NCBI RefSeq assembly: GCF_029227915.1
Contig: NC_079885.1
Span: 10,281,001 to 10,345,000, forward strand
DNA length: 64,000 nucleotides
Source of the DNA: Hydractinia symbiolongicarpus
Taxonomy: Eukaryota; Cnidaria; Hydrozoa; Anthoathecata; Hydractiniidae
Direction: 5' to 3'
Both the position numbers and the translations under genes were made by a program. The notes under the pieces were generated by a model. It searched no databases, was not told the origin of the DNA, and saw only the letters and a program-made list of their open reading frames with translations. Of the stretch, positions 1 to 11,700 are shown piece after piece. Every line of letters starts with the position of its first letter. Position 1 is the stretch's first letter.

Positions 1-506
1 TACCACACTCGTCGACAAAGTTTGAGAGTATTCACGGGTTTCATAAAATGCAAGGACTGTAGCTAGTTATTAGGTATCGTAGCTCAGCCAAAGTGTCGAT
101 AATTTTTTTTATAATATTGTCGAAATATCATGAAAAACGCAAGAATATCAGCAATTTCTTCAGACGGAAATTACCAAATGGCCTATCAGAATTATTTTAA
201 TTTTTCAAAATATTGGCGATTGAATTGTTCGTACAGAAGTAGGATAATTTTAATAAGCATTTCATATTTAGGATAATATAAAAAATAATAAGTATGAAAT
301 TAGTCTTTAATAATGGTAAGTCAACTAGCGTCACGTAAAGCAGGAAAAATAATAAGGGAAATGTCTGTAAAATAAGTAGTTCATATTAAGTGGACACTCT
401 TCAGTTATACAGAGATGTTTTAAAATTCTTCAATGTTGCAGAATATCTTTATTTGAAAAAAAAATGTTGTTTGCATTTTTTTATTTTATTTTTTTTTACT
501 TATCAG

Positions 507-3500
507 CTTGTTGTGGAGAAAGAAACACTACAATGTGAGTTAAAGAAAATTAAAGAAGAATTCTTAGAATATCGACAGACAGCAAACAGAAGGTATGGAG
601 GTGTTTTTTATAGCAGCTTTTTTATATTATGTTATTATAAATGGGTAGCTATCATTCTTCATTACATTTCTGTAAGAAAAACATGTGTTGGAAAAAACTT
701 AATAACATTAAAGAGATAATGAGAAAACTGTTTTAGTAAAATCATGAAAAAAATCTTTAAAACCTACGATATTTTGTGTTGGGGTTTGAATGGAAGCCCG
801 ATTGCACTTAGCCCAGTTAACTAAGCTTTCTTCGAGGATATCAAATTCGGTTTCTCTCAGACGAAAACTCTGGCGCAAAAAAAATGTCAGAGCAAATCCC
901 TAAAATTTAAATCAACCTTAATTAAAATCAATTAATCAGCACAAAGTCGGCGTGGTCTTGTCTTACCTACTTAAATAATTTAATAATTAATTAAAAACAG
1001 ATTTCCCGATATTGATCATCATTCAGAAAGTGCCGTCAGTATTCTGACCGCAAAACAATTTTTTGAGACCCAGCGTAATTTTTCCCACCTTAACTATTGC
1101 GAATTCCTAAAAATTATGCTGGGTCTCCTGGTTAGATTGCACTGTGTAGCAAAATATTGACACGTTTTACGATTTAGAATAAGTGGCTTACAGAAAGAGT
1201 TGGAGAAGGTAAGAAAAAAAGAAGCTGATGAAACGAAAGCTTTGGAAGATGTTGTACATATTGTTGAAGAAAATCTACAAGCAACAACGGTATGTCAAAA
1301 ATTGTTACCATTCATAACTAGTAGCATATAACTAGTTCCCAGGTATGAATAAACACTGAGATTTTAGAGTAGAGGTTTTTTTTTTGTTTGTTTAGTTGCC
1401 AATTCAGTGTGTAAATGTAGAACTGTTCGATCCATATGTTTAAATTACGTATACACTTTACAGCGAGCACAATTTTTTAAAAGCAATCGGGAATTTTGGT
1501 CAGGTTTTAAGTTACGAATTTTTAGTCGATATCTAGCTGTACAGTTGCTTCATGGTTGCTTTATTTTATTTAATTAATTTTCGTAATTTTTTGTAAGAAA
1601 GGATATAAAAAAAGTTTTGGTTAAAGGAAGTTCTCGAAAATCAACTAATATTGAGTAATCACCCTGGTAGAGTGCTGAAAACAAAATCGTGTTTCATTTA
1701 TGTGAGATTTAGTTTTTAGAAAACATATTTCAAACTTGCTGTTGTTCTTTTATAGACACGAGCAGCAAAAGCAGAAGCGACTGTATCTCGTTTGAAGGAA
1801 GAACTGCAGTTTTACAAGGTAATACTGTCAAATTTTTACATTTATTTGGTGGACTAGACATTCTTGTGACGAAGAAAGGGACGGGGAAAGGAAATTTTTA
1901 TTTATGCCGTATTGAAATAATATGCATGGACATGAATTGGCGATGAATAGAAACTATTGAATAAGAAATTGAGGGAAGCCCATTATTGGGGGTTGAAGAA
2001 TTAATAGTTTCGAAATATCTTGTCAAGGAGCCAGCTTAGCTTTTTACCAATGTTTGCATGTCGTAAATAACGTTAGGGAGTTATATCTGTTGATACAGAC
2101 AGTTACTCAGCGTATAAACTTAATTTCTTTATGAGTAAATAAAAGGTGTTGTGAGACAGTTAGCTTTTTTTCTTCTTGTAAACAAAGCTAGACTGCGGTG
2201 TGGTAGCCCACTGTTTAGTAGCCCATTTTGTTTTTTAAGGGAAATTCTCAGGAAATTCCCCGTGCGGCTGCTGTTGTGATGATACGCATTTTCCAGTAAA
2301 GAAATTTGTGAACATTTCCTGAAAAAAGCGTTAGTCCCTATATACCAGTTTTGCTCGAGTATTTATTTATAGAAAATTTCTGTATGTTTTGCGTATAATC
2401 AAACTCGTGATGCATCTTGGGTAACCTAGCTCTAATCATTTAATTGACATTTGTCATTGTGTTCACCATTTACAACGTTTTTTTCATTTCCGTATTAAGT
2501 TTGTCGTCGGTTTCCTGAAGTCGTTACTAATTTTTTACCTCGAAAACGGTCTTAAATTTTTTTTTACTCAAAAAATTTTTTTATTTTTTTTTCAGGAAGG
2601 AAGTGTGCCAAAACAACACTACGAAAAACTTGTTACTGAGCATGCGTACTTGTTGAATACAATTCAAGAAAAATCCAAAAATGCTGCCTACTTGATGAGA
2701 ACAGCTGCGGAGAAGACCGAACCACACGTCAGGTAATACATCCTGAAATATATCCCCCACACGTCTTTTTTTTATAAGAAACACAATTAAGTTTAGGCTG
2801 TGGTTATAGGTAACTAACTCTGCTGCAGAAAAAACTGATAAAATCACATAATTCATTTTCTGGGTTCTTTTTCTCTTCAGCACTTAAAATAATAATTTAG
2901 AATAATAATTTTGCGGAGTTTATTTTTGCGATTAAAATTAGAATATTTACCCAAACATTTTTTGTGATTAGATTTTGCGATTAAGCAGGTTAAAATGAGA
3001 ATATTTTATTTCTTAATTGGCTTATTTTTGCGATTGATCGGTAAGAAAATGTGAGGAACTTTGCGATAGACGATTGGAATGTTATTTAGGAGAGTTGTAA
3101 GTACTTTTAAGGTTTGAAAAAGTGTTTTTGAACAATATAATACAAGAGAAAATATCAAGTAAAAAAACATAACTTCTAGATTTCAAATGTTTTTTTTCGA
3201 TTTAATATAAAAAAAATTAAGATGAATTGTTGCGATTATAGCTTTTTTCGTGCACTTGCGGAACTTATTTTGTGATTTGCTCCAAAAAGTGTAATTTTCC
3301 GGAACTTTATTTTGCGAAAAGGGTAGACTAGTAAAGTTTTAGGCTTAATATCGACACACTACGGGGTATGTTTATCGCTAATAAACGTTACACGCTATCC
3401 GCTAAGTTTCTCCAGGGTGTTCGCTGTATCAGGAACGGCAGATGTTGTCAGGAATTTTGAAAATATAGTCAAAATTTCAGGAAAATTTGGTCTTTTTATG

Positions 3501-4063
3501 AAATTTGAGAAGCAAGTCAGGAGCTTTAAACTTTTCACTAATTCCCTGTAATGCATATAATTTTTTATTTTAATATGTTTTTCAATGTCATTTTTTTTGT
3601 TTCATCCTTTGTTTCTTCTTCTTTTCATGTATGCATTTTTCCTCTTCCTTAAATAGTCAGCTACTTGACCAGCTGTAACTATAGGAAGAAGTAGTGAAGG
3701 AAATTCGAAAATGTTAGGATTTTTAGCTAAAAAATGGCAGAAAAAACTAGTTCAACTTTAAAGTAGACACACTGTTCTTAACAATATTGAACCTATGTAT
3801 GATACTGTGTGTTTTCTTCTACGAAAAACAAGCGATATCAAGTTTATTTTCCAGTATCAAAGTAGCATGTTTTTAATATTTTAACATAAATTATAGTTTT
3901 CTCAAGTTTTAAAAATTAATCAAAAATGGATTTTGTTATTGCTTATTTCAGACAACTTCAAGCAGGTATCGCGTCATTGCGATTCTTGGCAGAGCAGTTT
4001 GAAGATCTTGGAACTATAGCGGAGTTACCGAAATCAGAGAATATGAAAAATGATGTCACATGA
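507..4063 (+). CDS. ENTR1: ENTR1/SDCCAG3-like endosomal coiled-coil protein, 3' part (5 exons)
   Basis: Exons read at 507-592, 1178-1289, 1756-1818, 2596-2732 and 3952-4063 (TGA). All have AG/GT borders and the phases chain without a stop, giving 169 visible residues; the 5' end lies before the window. The protein is mostly heptad-like coiled coil, including LQKELEKVRKKEADETKALE and TRAAKAEATVSRLKEEL. It ends in a less charged helical segment (QLQAGIASLRFLAEQFEDLG). This order resembles the C-terminal half of endosome-associated-trafficking regulator 1 (SDCCAG3), which acts in endosome recycling and cytokinesis. The family match is from memory of the pattern, not from an alignment. Introns are 466-1219 bp, and the first contains a dispersed repeat. 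The name is fairly likely; a generic coiled-coil protein is the alternative. Confidence 0.72.
783..1143. repeat. Dispersed repeat, copy 1 (inside ENTR1-like intron)
   Basis: About 350 bp that recurs at about 37,975-38,360. Shared blocks include AGTTAACTAAGCTT, GATATCAAATT, AAAGTCGGCGTGGTC and a terminal hairpin built from GACCCAGCGTAAT and ATTATGCTGGGTC. GATTGCACT occurs at 800-808 and again at 1135-1143, but a similar 9-mer begins the second copy, so it may be internal rather than a target duplication. No coding capacity seen; probably a nonautonomous element. Confidence 0.6.
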
Positions 4064-4263
4064 CCTAACGTGAAATCCTAATTGGTTAAATTATTAGGCG
4101 AAACTTGACCATAGTTACGTAACGATGGCGTAGTAACGAAGGTTGCACTCACGTTACCGTCGTCAACAATTTTTTACGAGAAGAATTGCTGATATGGTAA
4201 ATACATGTTAGATTCAGAATTAACTGTGATAAGTTTAAGAAATGGCATTGGAAATAATTTCCA

Positions 4264-4269
4264 AATAAA
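4264..4269 (+). terminator. AATAAA polyadenylation signal of ENTR1-like gene
   Basis: AATAAA lies 200 bp after the stop codon on the coding strand, in AT-rich 3' sequence. It is a plausible cleavage/polyadenylation signal; other A-rich hexamers nearby could also serve. Confidence 0.45.
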
Positions 4270-4656
4270 ATGAAATATGATAAAACAATATATAGATTTT
4301 TCTTCACTACCCATGTATTAAATAGACAGATTTTTAGTTTTTACGAATTAATTTTGTTAATATATTTTTATATACATGTTAGTGTTTGAATTTTGGTCAT
4401 AATTTTAAATATTATTACATAGTATATTTCGTGTTTTACAACTTTTGCCTGAATTAGTGTTCTTTTTCCCTTGTTGTACTCAGAGAGGGGAATAGTACCT
4501 AATACCTTTTAAGAAAAAATGGGTTGGGCCAACGAAAACAGTAAAACTTGCTGAAATTAAATTTCGTTCAAAAACATGACTTTTCATGGCGAAGGACGGG
4601 CGTAATTTTTTTTCCGGTATTTTTTCGAAAGGTTTGTTTTATGCAAAACCTTTAAA

Positions 4657-4782
4657 TCTATATTATAATGCCCGTATACGTCTGTCCGTCCGTCCGTCTG
4701 TCTGTCTGTCTGTCTGTCACGCAAAATGGTAGCTTAGCTGCGACGGGCGAACCCGTGGATTCTTCCACGGGCTAACGACTAG
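4657..4782 (+). mobile_element. Helitron-like mini-element, copy 1
   Basis: A 126-bp unit beginning TCTATATTATAATGCC after an A and ending CTAG before a T. Near the 3' end is a perfect hairpin (CCCGTGGA-TTCT-TCCACGGG-type stem), then CTAACGACTAG. A TC start, a 3' hairpin about 10 nt before CTRR, and insertion between A and T are the classic Helitron end features. An internal GTCC/GTCT microsatellite has expanded. The second copy is at 9408-9541 in reverse orientation. Confidence 0.6.
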
Positions 4783-5788
4783 TACATGCAAATTCTTACA
4801 ATATTTTTATGTGTAAAATATTTTTAAAAAAGGGTCTGGTGATTATTTACGTGCATTGTCTCATTCATTCTTATGTTCAACATGAAAGTTTTCTAAATAA
4901 TGCGGCACTCCATTGCTTTTAAAATACATCCTACGCCCGTGTTAATCTTCATTAAAGAACTCAAAATGTGCGAAGGAGTGCAGAGTTTTCAGCATGATTT
5001 TCGAACATCTTACAGTTCGATTTTCCTGGTGTTACTTGATGTACAGATTCAACGTGGTAGTTGGTGCGTATTACATGTCACGTGGTATCAGACTTTTGTT
5101 GTGAGTTATCAAGTGTAACAACGCAACTCAAGATGGTAACATAAGCTATGCATGTTGGGTTTGTAAGCACTGTATTGTTTTGATCTTTTCTTATGGATGT
5201 ATGGTTAATATTTTCTTTATTTATGTAGTTTACTTGAATAATATTTAAAATCTAGCACTTGTAATTTATATACTTTTTTGTAAGAATTCTCTTTATTAAG
5301 AATCAAGGAAGCTCAACTTTTAAAATTTTAAAAAATGTTTTTAATTAATAGGCTCGCAATTCAAACACTATTTTTTAAAGAATTAAATAAACTAAGATTG
5401 TTACTTTCTTGTTGTGTTTTACTAGCCTCTTCCTTATTTGTTCGAACATGTTTTTAATGTCATCCTTTTTATAGCTATTAGACATTTTTTTTTTTTTTTT
5501 GCAACATTTATTTCAGAATAATAGCTATTTACAAAAAGTCGCTTTTTCAAGAATCACACACACACAAAAAAAGATTTATTATATAAAAAAGTGCTGCTTC
5601 AAAAAACAGAATGTGTCAGAGTAAAATCAATGAACAGTATGTATTCCATATAAACGACGAAACTTCATAACCATACTCAAAACGAAATCACCTTTCTCGT
5701 CTTCAATTTGTTGTAATTTTATTGTATAATTATAATTTATGGATAGTGTAGTTTAGGTCGACATAAAAATAATAGACAAAAATAAAAA
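4783..5788. other. Intergenic, no gene seen
   Basis: About 1 kb of AT-rich sequence between the ENTR1-like 3' end and the P4HTM start. It has A/T runs at about 5487 and a short CA run at about 5560. The longest open frame (4900-5118) looks non-coding. The P4HTM promoter presumably lies here, but no clear TATA or Inr element stands out. Confidence 0.5.
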
Positions 5789-8700
5789 ATGATAAAATTA
5801 TTGATCCTTTTTCTATGCGTGATTGTTTTGGTTTCGTGTAACAAATACACGAATAATGAAGGCTGCACGAAAGATGAAAGTGGAAACGAGCAGTGCGTAA
5901 AGAAAGATGAATATGAGGACGACGATGAAGATGATGAGCCAGTGTTTTATGAAATTGAAGAAAAAATGAGGACCCGTGAACCCCTATTTCAATGGGACCC
6001 GGTAAAAGTGAGTAGTTATCGACCCTATTTTCTTTTTCATTTGCGCGCGAGAATTTGCTGCAGAGTTTAAACCTCGCTCGCAGCAAGTCTACCATGTTTT
6101 TTATTGTTTTTAAAACCATCACACACACGAGAAAATTGCGATGGTTTAAGTGCCATTGTACTAAAGAAACAGTCATTGTCCCGGCCCTGCGTAAGTTCCC
6201 GGGTCTCCTTATTCAACTAGTCTTTTTATGGAATATATATAGTTAGAATATTGCTTTATTATATTAAGTATTATTTCAACTCTGTCTTTCTTTTTGCTTA
6301 ACAACGGGCCTTTAAGGCAATTTGTGCCTTCTTTTTGCTCCGGCCATTTTTGTATATATTACAAGATATTTTAACCTGTAACATTTATATAACGGCGAAA
6401 TATACCTATAACCTAGCCTAACCTTAACCATTAGTTAACAGCGGTTAGGGACAAATCTGAATTTTCACGCTGTAAATAGTTAGTTTTCATGTTTTAAAAT
6501 TTATGTGCGCAAGAAATGTTTAATGTCTACATATTTAATACACTTTAGATAGAATTTGTATTCTCTTTAAACGTTCTTTAAATTCTAAGCGCAAAATTTT
6601 CTTTAAGCGATGCTCTTTGTTATTTTTATACCAGTTCTTCAGCCGCCTCTCTTCCTTTACTTTCTGTTGATCTACACACTTTTTCCTCCATGTTTACGCT
6701 TCCATGCTTTAAATGTACAGATGTTCGTATGACCGTATGATTTTTTGCTAAATCACTACAGTGGAATCTCTCCAAAGCGGACGCCATTGATGCAAAAAAA
6801 GTGTCCGTTTTATCAACTCCTTGGTCTTATAGGTGGTGTCCGCTTTATAGAGATTAAATCCAAAAATCACTTCCGGAGCAACATTTTGCCGAAGACATAA
6901 CTTTTTTTGTTTATTTACGTTTTTTCTTCGTTCTATTTCTTTGAAATGAAGGAAATGAGACTTATAATTTGATGAATGTGAACTTGTATTATTCACACGC
7001 TCTACTGTTATACAAACAAAAACAAAAACAAATATCAACTAATAGTTGGACTTGTCCATAAAAATGTCAGCCTTCTTCCGCCGATTTACAAAAATTCCCA
7101 AATGCAAAGTAACATGTCGAGTCATAGGGAGGCGTAAAAACAGAAGGGCTGGTTATGGACTGGAAATTCCAGATCGAGTTTGTTGGTGTCAATAAAGGTG
7201 TTAATTGAACGAAAAAAAAAATTAACAAGAGATTAAAAATAAAAAAGTTAAAAAATGTACAAAAAGTGTTTTTTTTTCATGTTTCCGCTTTACACAGAGC
7301 TTTTTTAAGAAAAAATGTCATTCGGTGCGAATAAAACTGTCCGTCTTATAAAATTTATTGTGAGAGTTTCACCCAAAAATAAGTCCGTTCCAACGAATAG
7401 TGTCCGTTATATAGAGGTGTCCGCTTTAGACCATGTCCGCTTTAGAGAGATTCCACTGTGCCTACTTAAACGACTCGTTTCATTTCTTGGTTATACTGAA
7501 ATGAAAAAAATTTTAAATACCATGCTTACTCTCCAGTTTCCTTCGTAGTGCTTCTTTGCTTTTCAACATAGCTGTTGCGAAAGAAGGTCCAGAATCGAAG
7601 TTGTATATTTTAATGTTTTTAGAGTAAGCATTTCTTTGCTCCAAACTTGGGTACCTTTTTCAAGATCTGGCGCTTAATTTTAAATGTTCAAAAAATAAGC
7701 GCGTGATCGTTTTAAAGCCTGATTTCCATTAAACTGTTTTAACAAGGTCGACCCCAGAACCTTTTGCCGTTGCTGCGAAAATTCTATTTTGCTAGAACTA
7801 TCAGAAAGCGCAGCGCCGTTGAGAAGTAAATAGTCCTGGGGACGAGGTTGATGTTTTAAGTTGCGGCTTTTAACCGTGTAGTTTTAGTTTTTGCTACAAC
7901 AAAAACTTTACGGCTATTATCAAACGGATACAGATTTCAACATTTCGAACGTAGTATATCTATAAAAATTCATGGCTATTTAGCTTTTATCGTCTTAAAA
8001 ATACCTGCAAAATATTTGTCGATATATTTGCTATGGTCGCTTTGCTAGCCGGTTAGCCATATAGATAAAGATCACCAGCGAAAATAAACAAAATAAAAAT
8101 GAAATAAATGAAATGTCTAATAAATAATATATATTAAAATCACTTCTATTTGACAATGTTGTTATTCACTTCAAAGCGGTCATCTTTTTTTTGCGCAAAA
8201 AAGTAAGTCAACCTGTGCGGGGTTTCTTCGTCACCGACTCAGTGTAAAAACCAAACAGCCTGGGGACAAAGTTGAGGAAATTCAAACTTAAATGTGTAGT
8301 TGTACATTGTATTTGCTGGCCTTACGCCCACGCTTATTGCACTACGTTCATCAAAATCCTACGTTTGTCCCCAGGGCTTTTGCCTTTTTTCACACCTAGG
8401 CTGTTAGCCGTTCAAGTAAACGCTAGCGGATTTGATACCAGGCAGCAAACTCTGAAAACAAGTAAATACGTTTGTATTTTTCAAAATGCTAGTTATTCCC
8501 TTTCAGGTCGGTCACGTGAGGGAAGTTAAAATGGAAGACGGAAGTATTAAGAAAATAGTTACCATGGCATTAAAACCTAAAATATTTGGTAAGTACTTCA
8601 CATTGTTTTTTTTAACGCGGCTCCCAAAGGGCGTTTGACTACGTCAGTTTATCCTGGAACATTTGGAATAATAAGAAAATCAAAGCTTCATTATCTTTGA

Positions 8701-11700
8701 TAAAATAATTCCTATTTGGGCACCTAATTTTAGGTGTTTTTGTGGTTTTTAGGTACATATTTTATTTATGATGTAATATGCAAGTTTACCTTTTAATATC
8801 ATAGTGATTGACAACTTTCTAACAGATGAAGAATGTGATCATATTATCGAGAAGGCAAAATATTTTGGGCTCATGAATAGTGGTTTGCATATTGATGAGA
8901 AGATCAAGATGAGCAAAATCGAGACTTACGGTTAGAGCAACTTTCTTTCCAGTCTCTTTAAAATGTAAAAGTGCTAGGAAATTGTACTTCGGGTATTTTG
9001 TATATAGCCATTGCAAGCGATATTATTCCATGTTTTTTTCGCGCTCTTAATTTTTGCGCGTCCTTAAATTTATTATTTTCGCGCTCAATTTTTCTTTATT
9101 TACACAAGAATAACTTCAGAAATACCTTTTTACCTTACTTCCCAATCTAAATAAAAAAATTACCCTTAGCTGGAATTTATGTAATTTTCGCAACAATAAA
9201 CTACCCATAGGAGCTTGCTATTCAGCGCAGTATTAAATACACACGCAATCACCTCGCTTAAAAATCAAACTCACGCACTGAAAATTAAAAAAATGTTTTT
9301 GACTGGAAAAGTCCAAAATTTTAATCCGATAACGCACGTCTCACGTATCTCACGTAAACAAATCATTTGTGCCAGTCTCAAAAATAAAGTTTCACTAATA
9401 TAATAAACTAGTCGTTAGCCCGTGGAAAAATCAACGGGTTCGCCCGTCATTTTTATACCGCATTGCGTGCGTCTCGCTACTTGCGCAGCTAAGCTACCAT
9501 TTTGCGTGACGGACAGACGTATTCAGGTATTTTAATATAGACATTACAACAAAAGCGCTAAGAAAGAAGAAAAAGTTAATGCCTTTCAAAGTTTTTGGTG
9601 TGAGAACAAATTTTAAAAATACAAGTAAATATTCTTGCATTCGACATGTCTTTAAAAAATGGGTGACGCCTGAAACACGCTAAAATCAATGTCGTTTTTA
9701 TTGTTTAATTTTTGGCGTATGGAACTATAATCACATACAAAATTAATAGAACACCTACCCAAATGGTTCCGGTTTCCGCCAATTTAAAGTTTTTGGTTTT
9801 CCTAACGATGTTTCTTCTGTTGAAATAACGTGTTTTAACGTGTTCCATTACATTTCGTTCTCGAATAATTAATCGCTGCATTTTCTTTGCAGGAAAAGCA
9901 AAAAGTACGTTTGGCGATTACAAATACTGGGATTTAAATATGAATGGAGAAATAACAAGAAACGAGGTAATAATTTATCAAATTGCTTTATATAAAAATA
10001 ACAAAAAAGTTCTAACAATATTAATGACCGATTTAAGTTTTTTTTTGGAGAAAAGAAATTCTTAATTACTTCTTGTGTTTCAAAGCTTTGACTCGATGTT
10101 TATCAACGTCCAAAGTAAGGAATCTGGGGAATTTAAAGCCGTCAAAATAAAGCGAAAGACATTTTACCAACACAATTCTTTATACTCGTGTCTTTTTTAC
10201 ACGCGTCTTTTCTCTGCCATCAAGATTCCTTTTTCTTCATTGTTCTTCTCTTCTTTCGTTCGAAGCCAACGAAGAAACATTAGGCCCAATCGAATTACGA
10301 AAAAAAAGCAGGTAATGCCAATTAGTGCGAGTGTTAAATCCTTAAGGCTTGCTTCATCGTTCGATCCTTTGTTCAATGTTTTGAGAACTCCCGCCAAGCC
10401 CACCAGGAGTGAAATGTAATTTGTGAACGTATACTCGACATATTTTGCTAAGATACAATTTTCCACACAAAACCAGATGATTTCAAAACATCCCAGGAAA
10501 ATCAAAGCAACTAACGACGCTGTCGACGTTGCGACGTCAAGGCTGTGCGATAAAAAGGCGGCAAATGCAAAGATGGCAGCTAGAGCTACCCAGGATGCAT
10601 TTAGCATTATGCCATTTTGAACTAATAGTCGTTGACTCCAAACATCGAGCTTGTTTTTATGCACTACGGGATGAACATCTAGGTAGTCGCGCAGATCAGA
10701 AAAGGAGTAACTAAGAGCAACGTCTAAAAATAGTGCACTAATTGCTACGGTTACCATGGCACCAACTAAATTTCTGTGTGACCAGAGAAATAGCCATACA
10801 GTCATACTTATAATGTAACAGATAAAACATAAGAAAACTTTGCCTGACAAAATGTTTGCCTCATCACCTCTCCTGAAAATGGTCGCCACAGAGTAGATCT
10901 GCCATATTAGTTGATAAAAAAACACAACAAACCAGATTGCAAAAACGGATTTATCCGGGTTGATGTTAATAGGGAATGTTGTAGCAACATTAACAAGCGG
11001 TGTGGGGAAGGCGCTGCTGTTTCCTTTCACTGCGAAACCCATCAGAATAAGATGAATGACAAACAGCACCAGTGCGCTTACCATCAATACTATCTGAGTC
11101 TTGGATATAGCCATTTTAACGCTCTAAATAATAAAGAGAAAATAATAGCAACTCTTTATTTAAATGCGATGCTTTCCTCAAGTATAGGTATAGACGAAAA
11201 AAATGTCATCATTTCTATTGTACGCCATTTTAAATTTAAAAGAAGATTCTGTTGGATAAAACCATTAACTAAAATATTATCAAAAAGTTAAAAATCTTTT
11301 TTCACGTTCCATCTTCGCACATTTTTCTTCTCACAAAACTAGAAATGCACAAAAATCTTTGTTTACAATAAACTGGTGCGATCTTTAAATTTTTACCCGC
11401 TGTCGGTTTCCTTAAATCTTTCTTTCAAGACAAGAGAAATTTAACCGTTCCGTTGGTAAAGCTCGATTCCCACTGTGGTTTAAGTGTGTTTTAAGTATGT
11501 TTTAAATAAGATTTTAAAGTTAACGCATAATGTGAACGTGTTCGTGTTTTAAAATTTTCGCCATAAAACCTGTTTAAACCACAGATAAAATAAAACCTTA
11601 GATTAAAAAATTTTGATATTGGGGTTTAAAGTTCAAAGGCGCCGACAAATGCCGAAGGAGTTTTCAACGATTGTAGGGCACATTTTCCGCATTTTCACGT

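Noticed and set aside
2581-2883. 100-codon minus-strand ORF
   Set aside because: Antisense of an ENTR1-like exon; a shadow frame.
5730-6176. 148-codon minus-strand ORF
   Set aside because: Antisense of P4HTM exon 1 and intron; no family resemblance, while the sense strand gives a clean exon.
10075-10714. Plus-strand ORFs opposite membrane protein A
   Set aside because: Antisense shadows of the minus-strand coding sequence; composition is that of a reversed hydrophobic protein.
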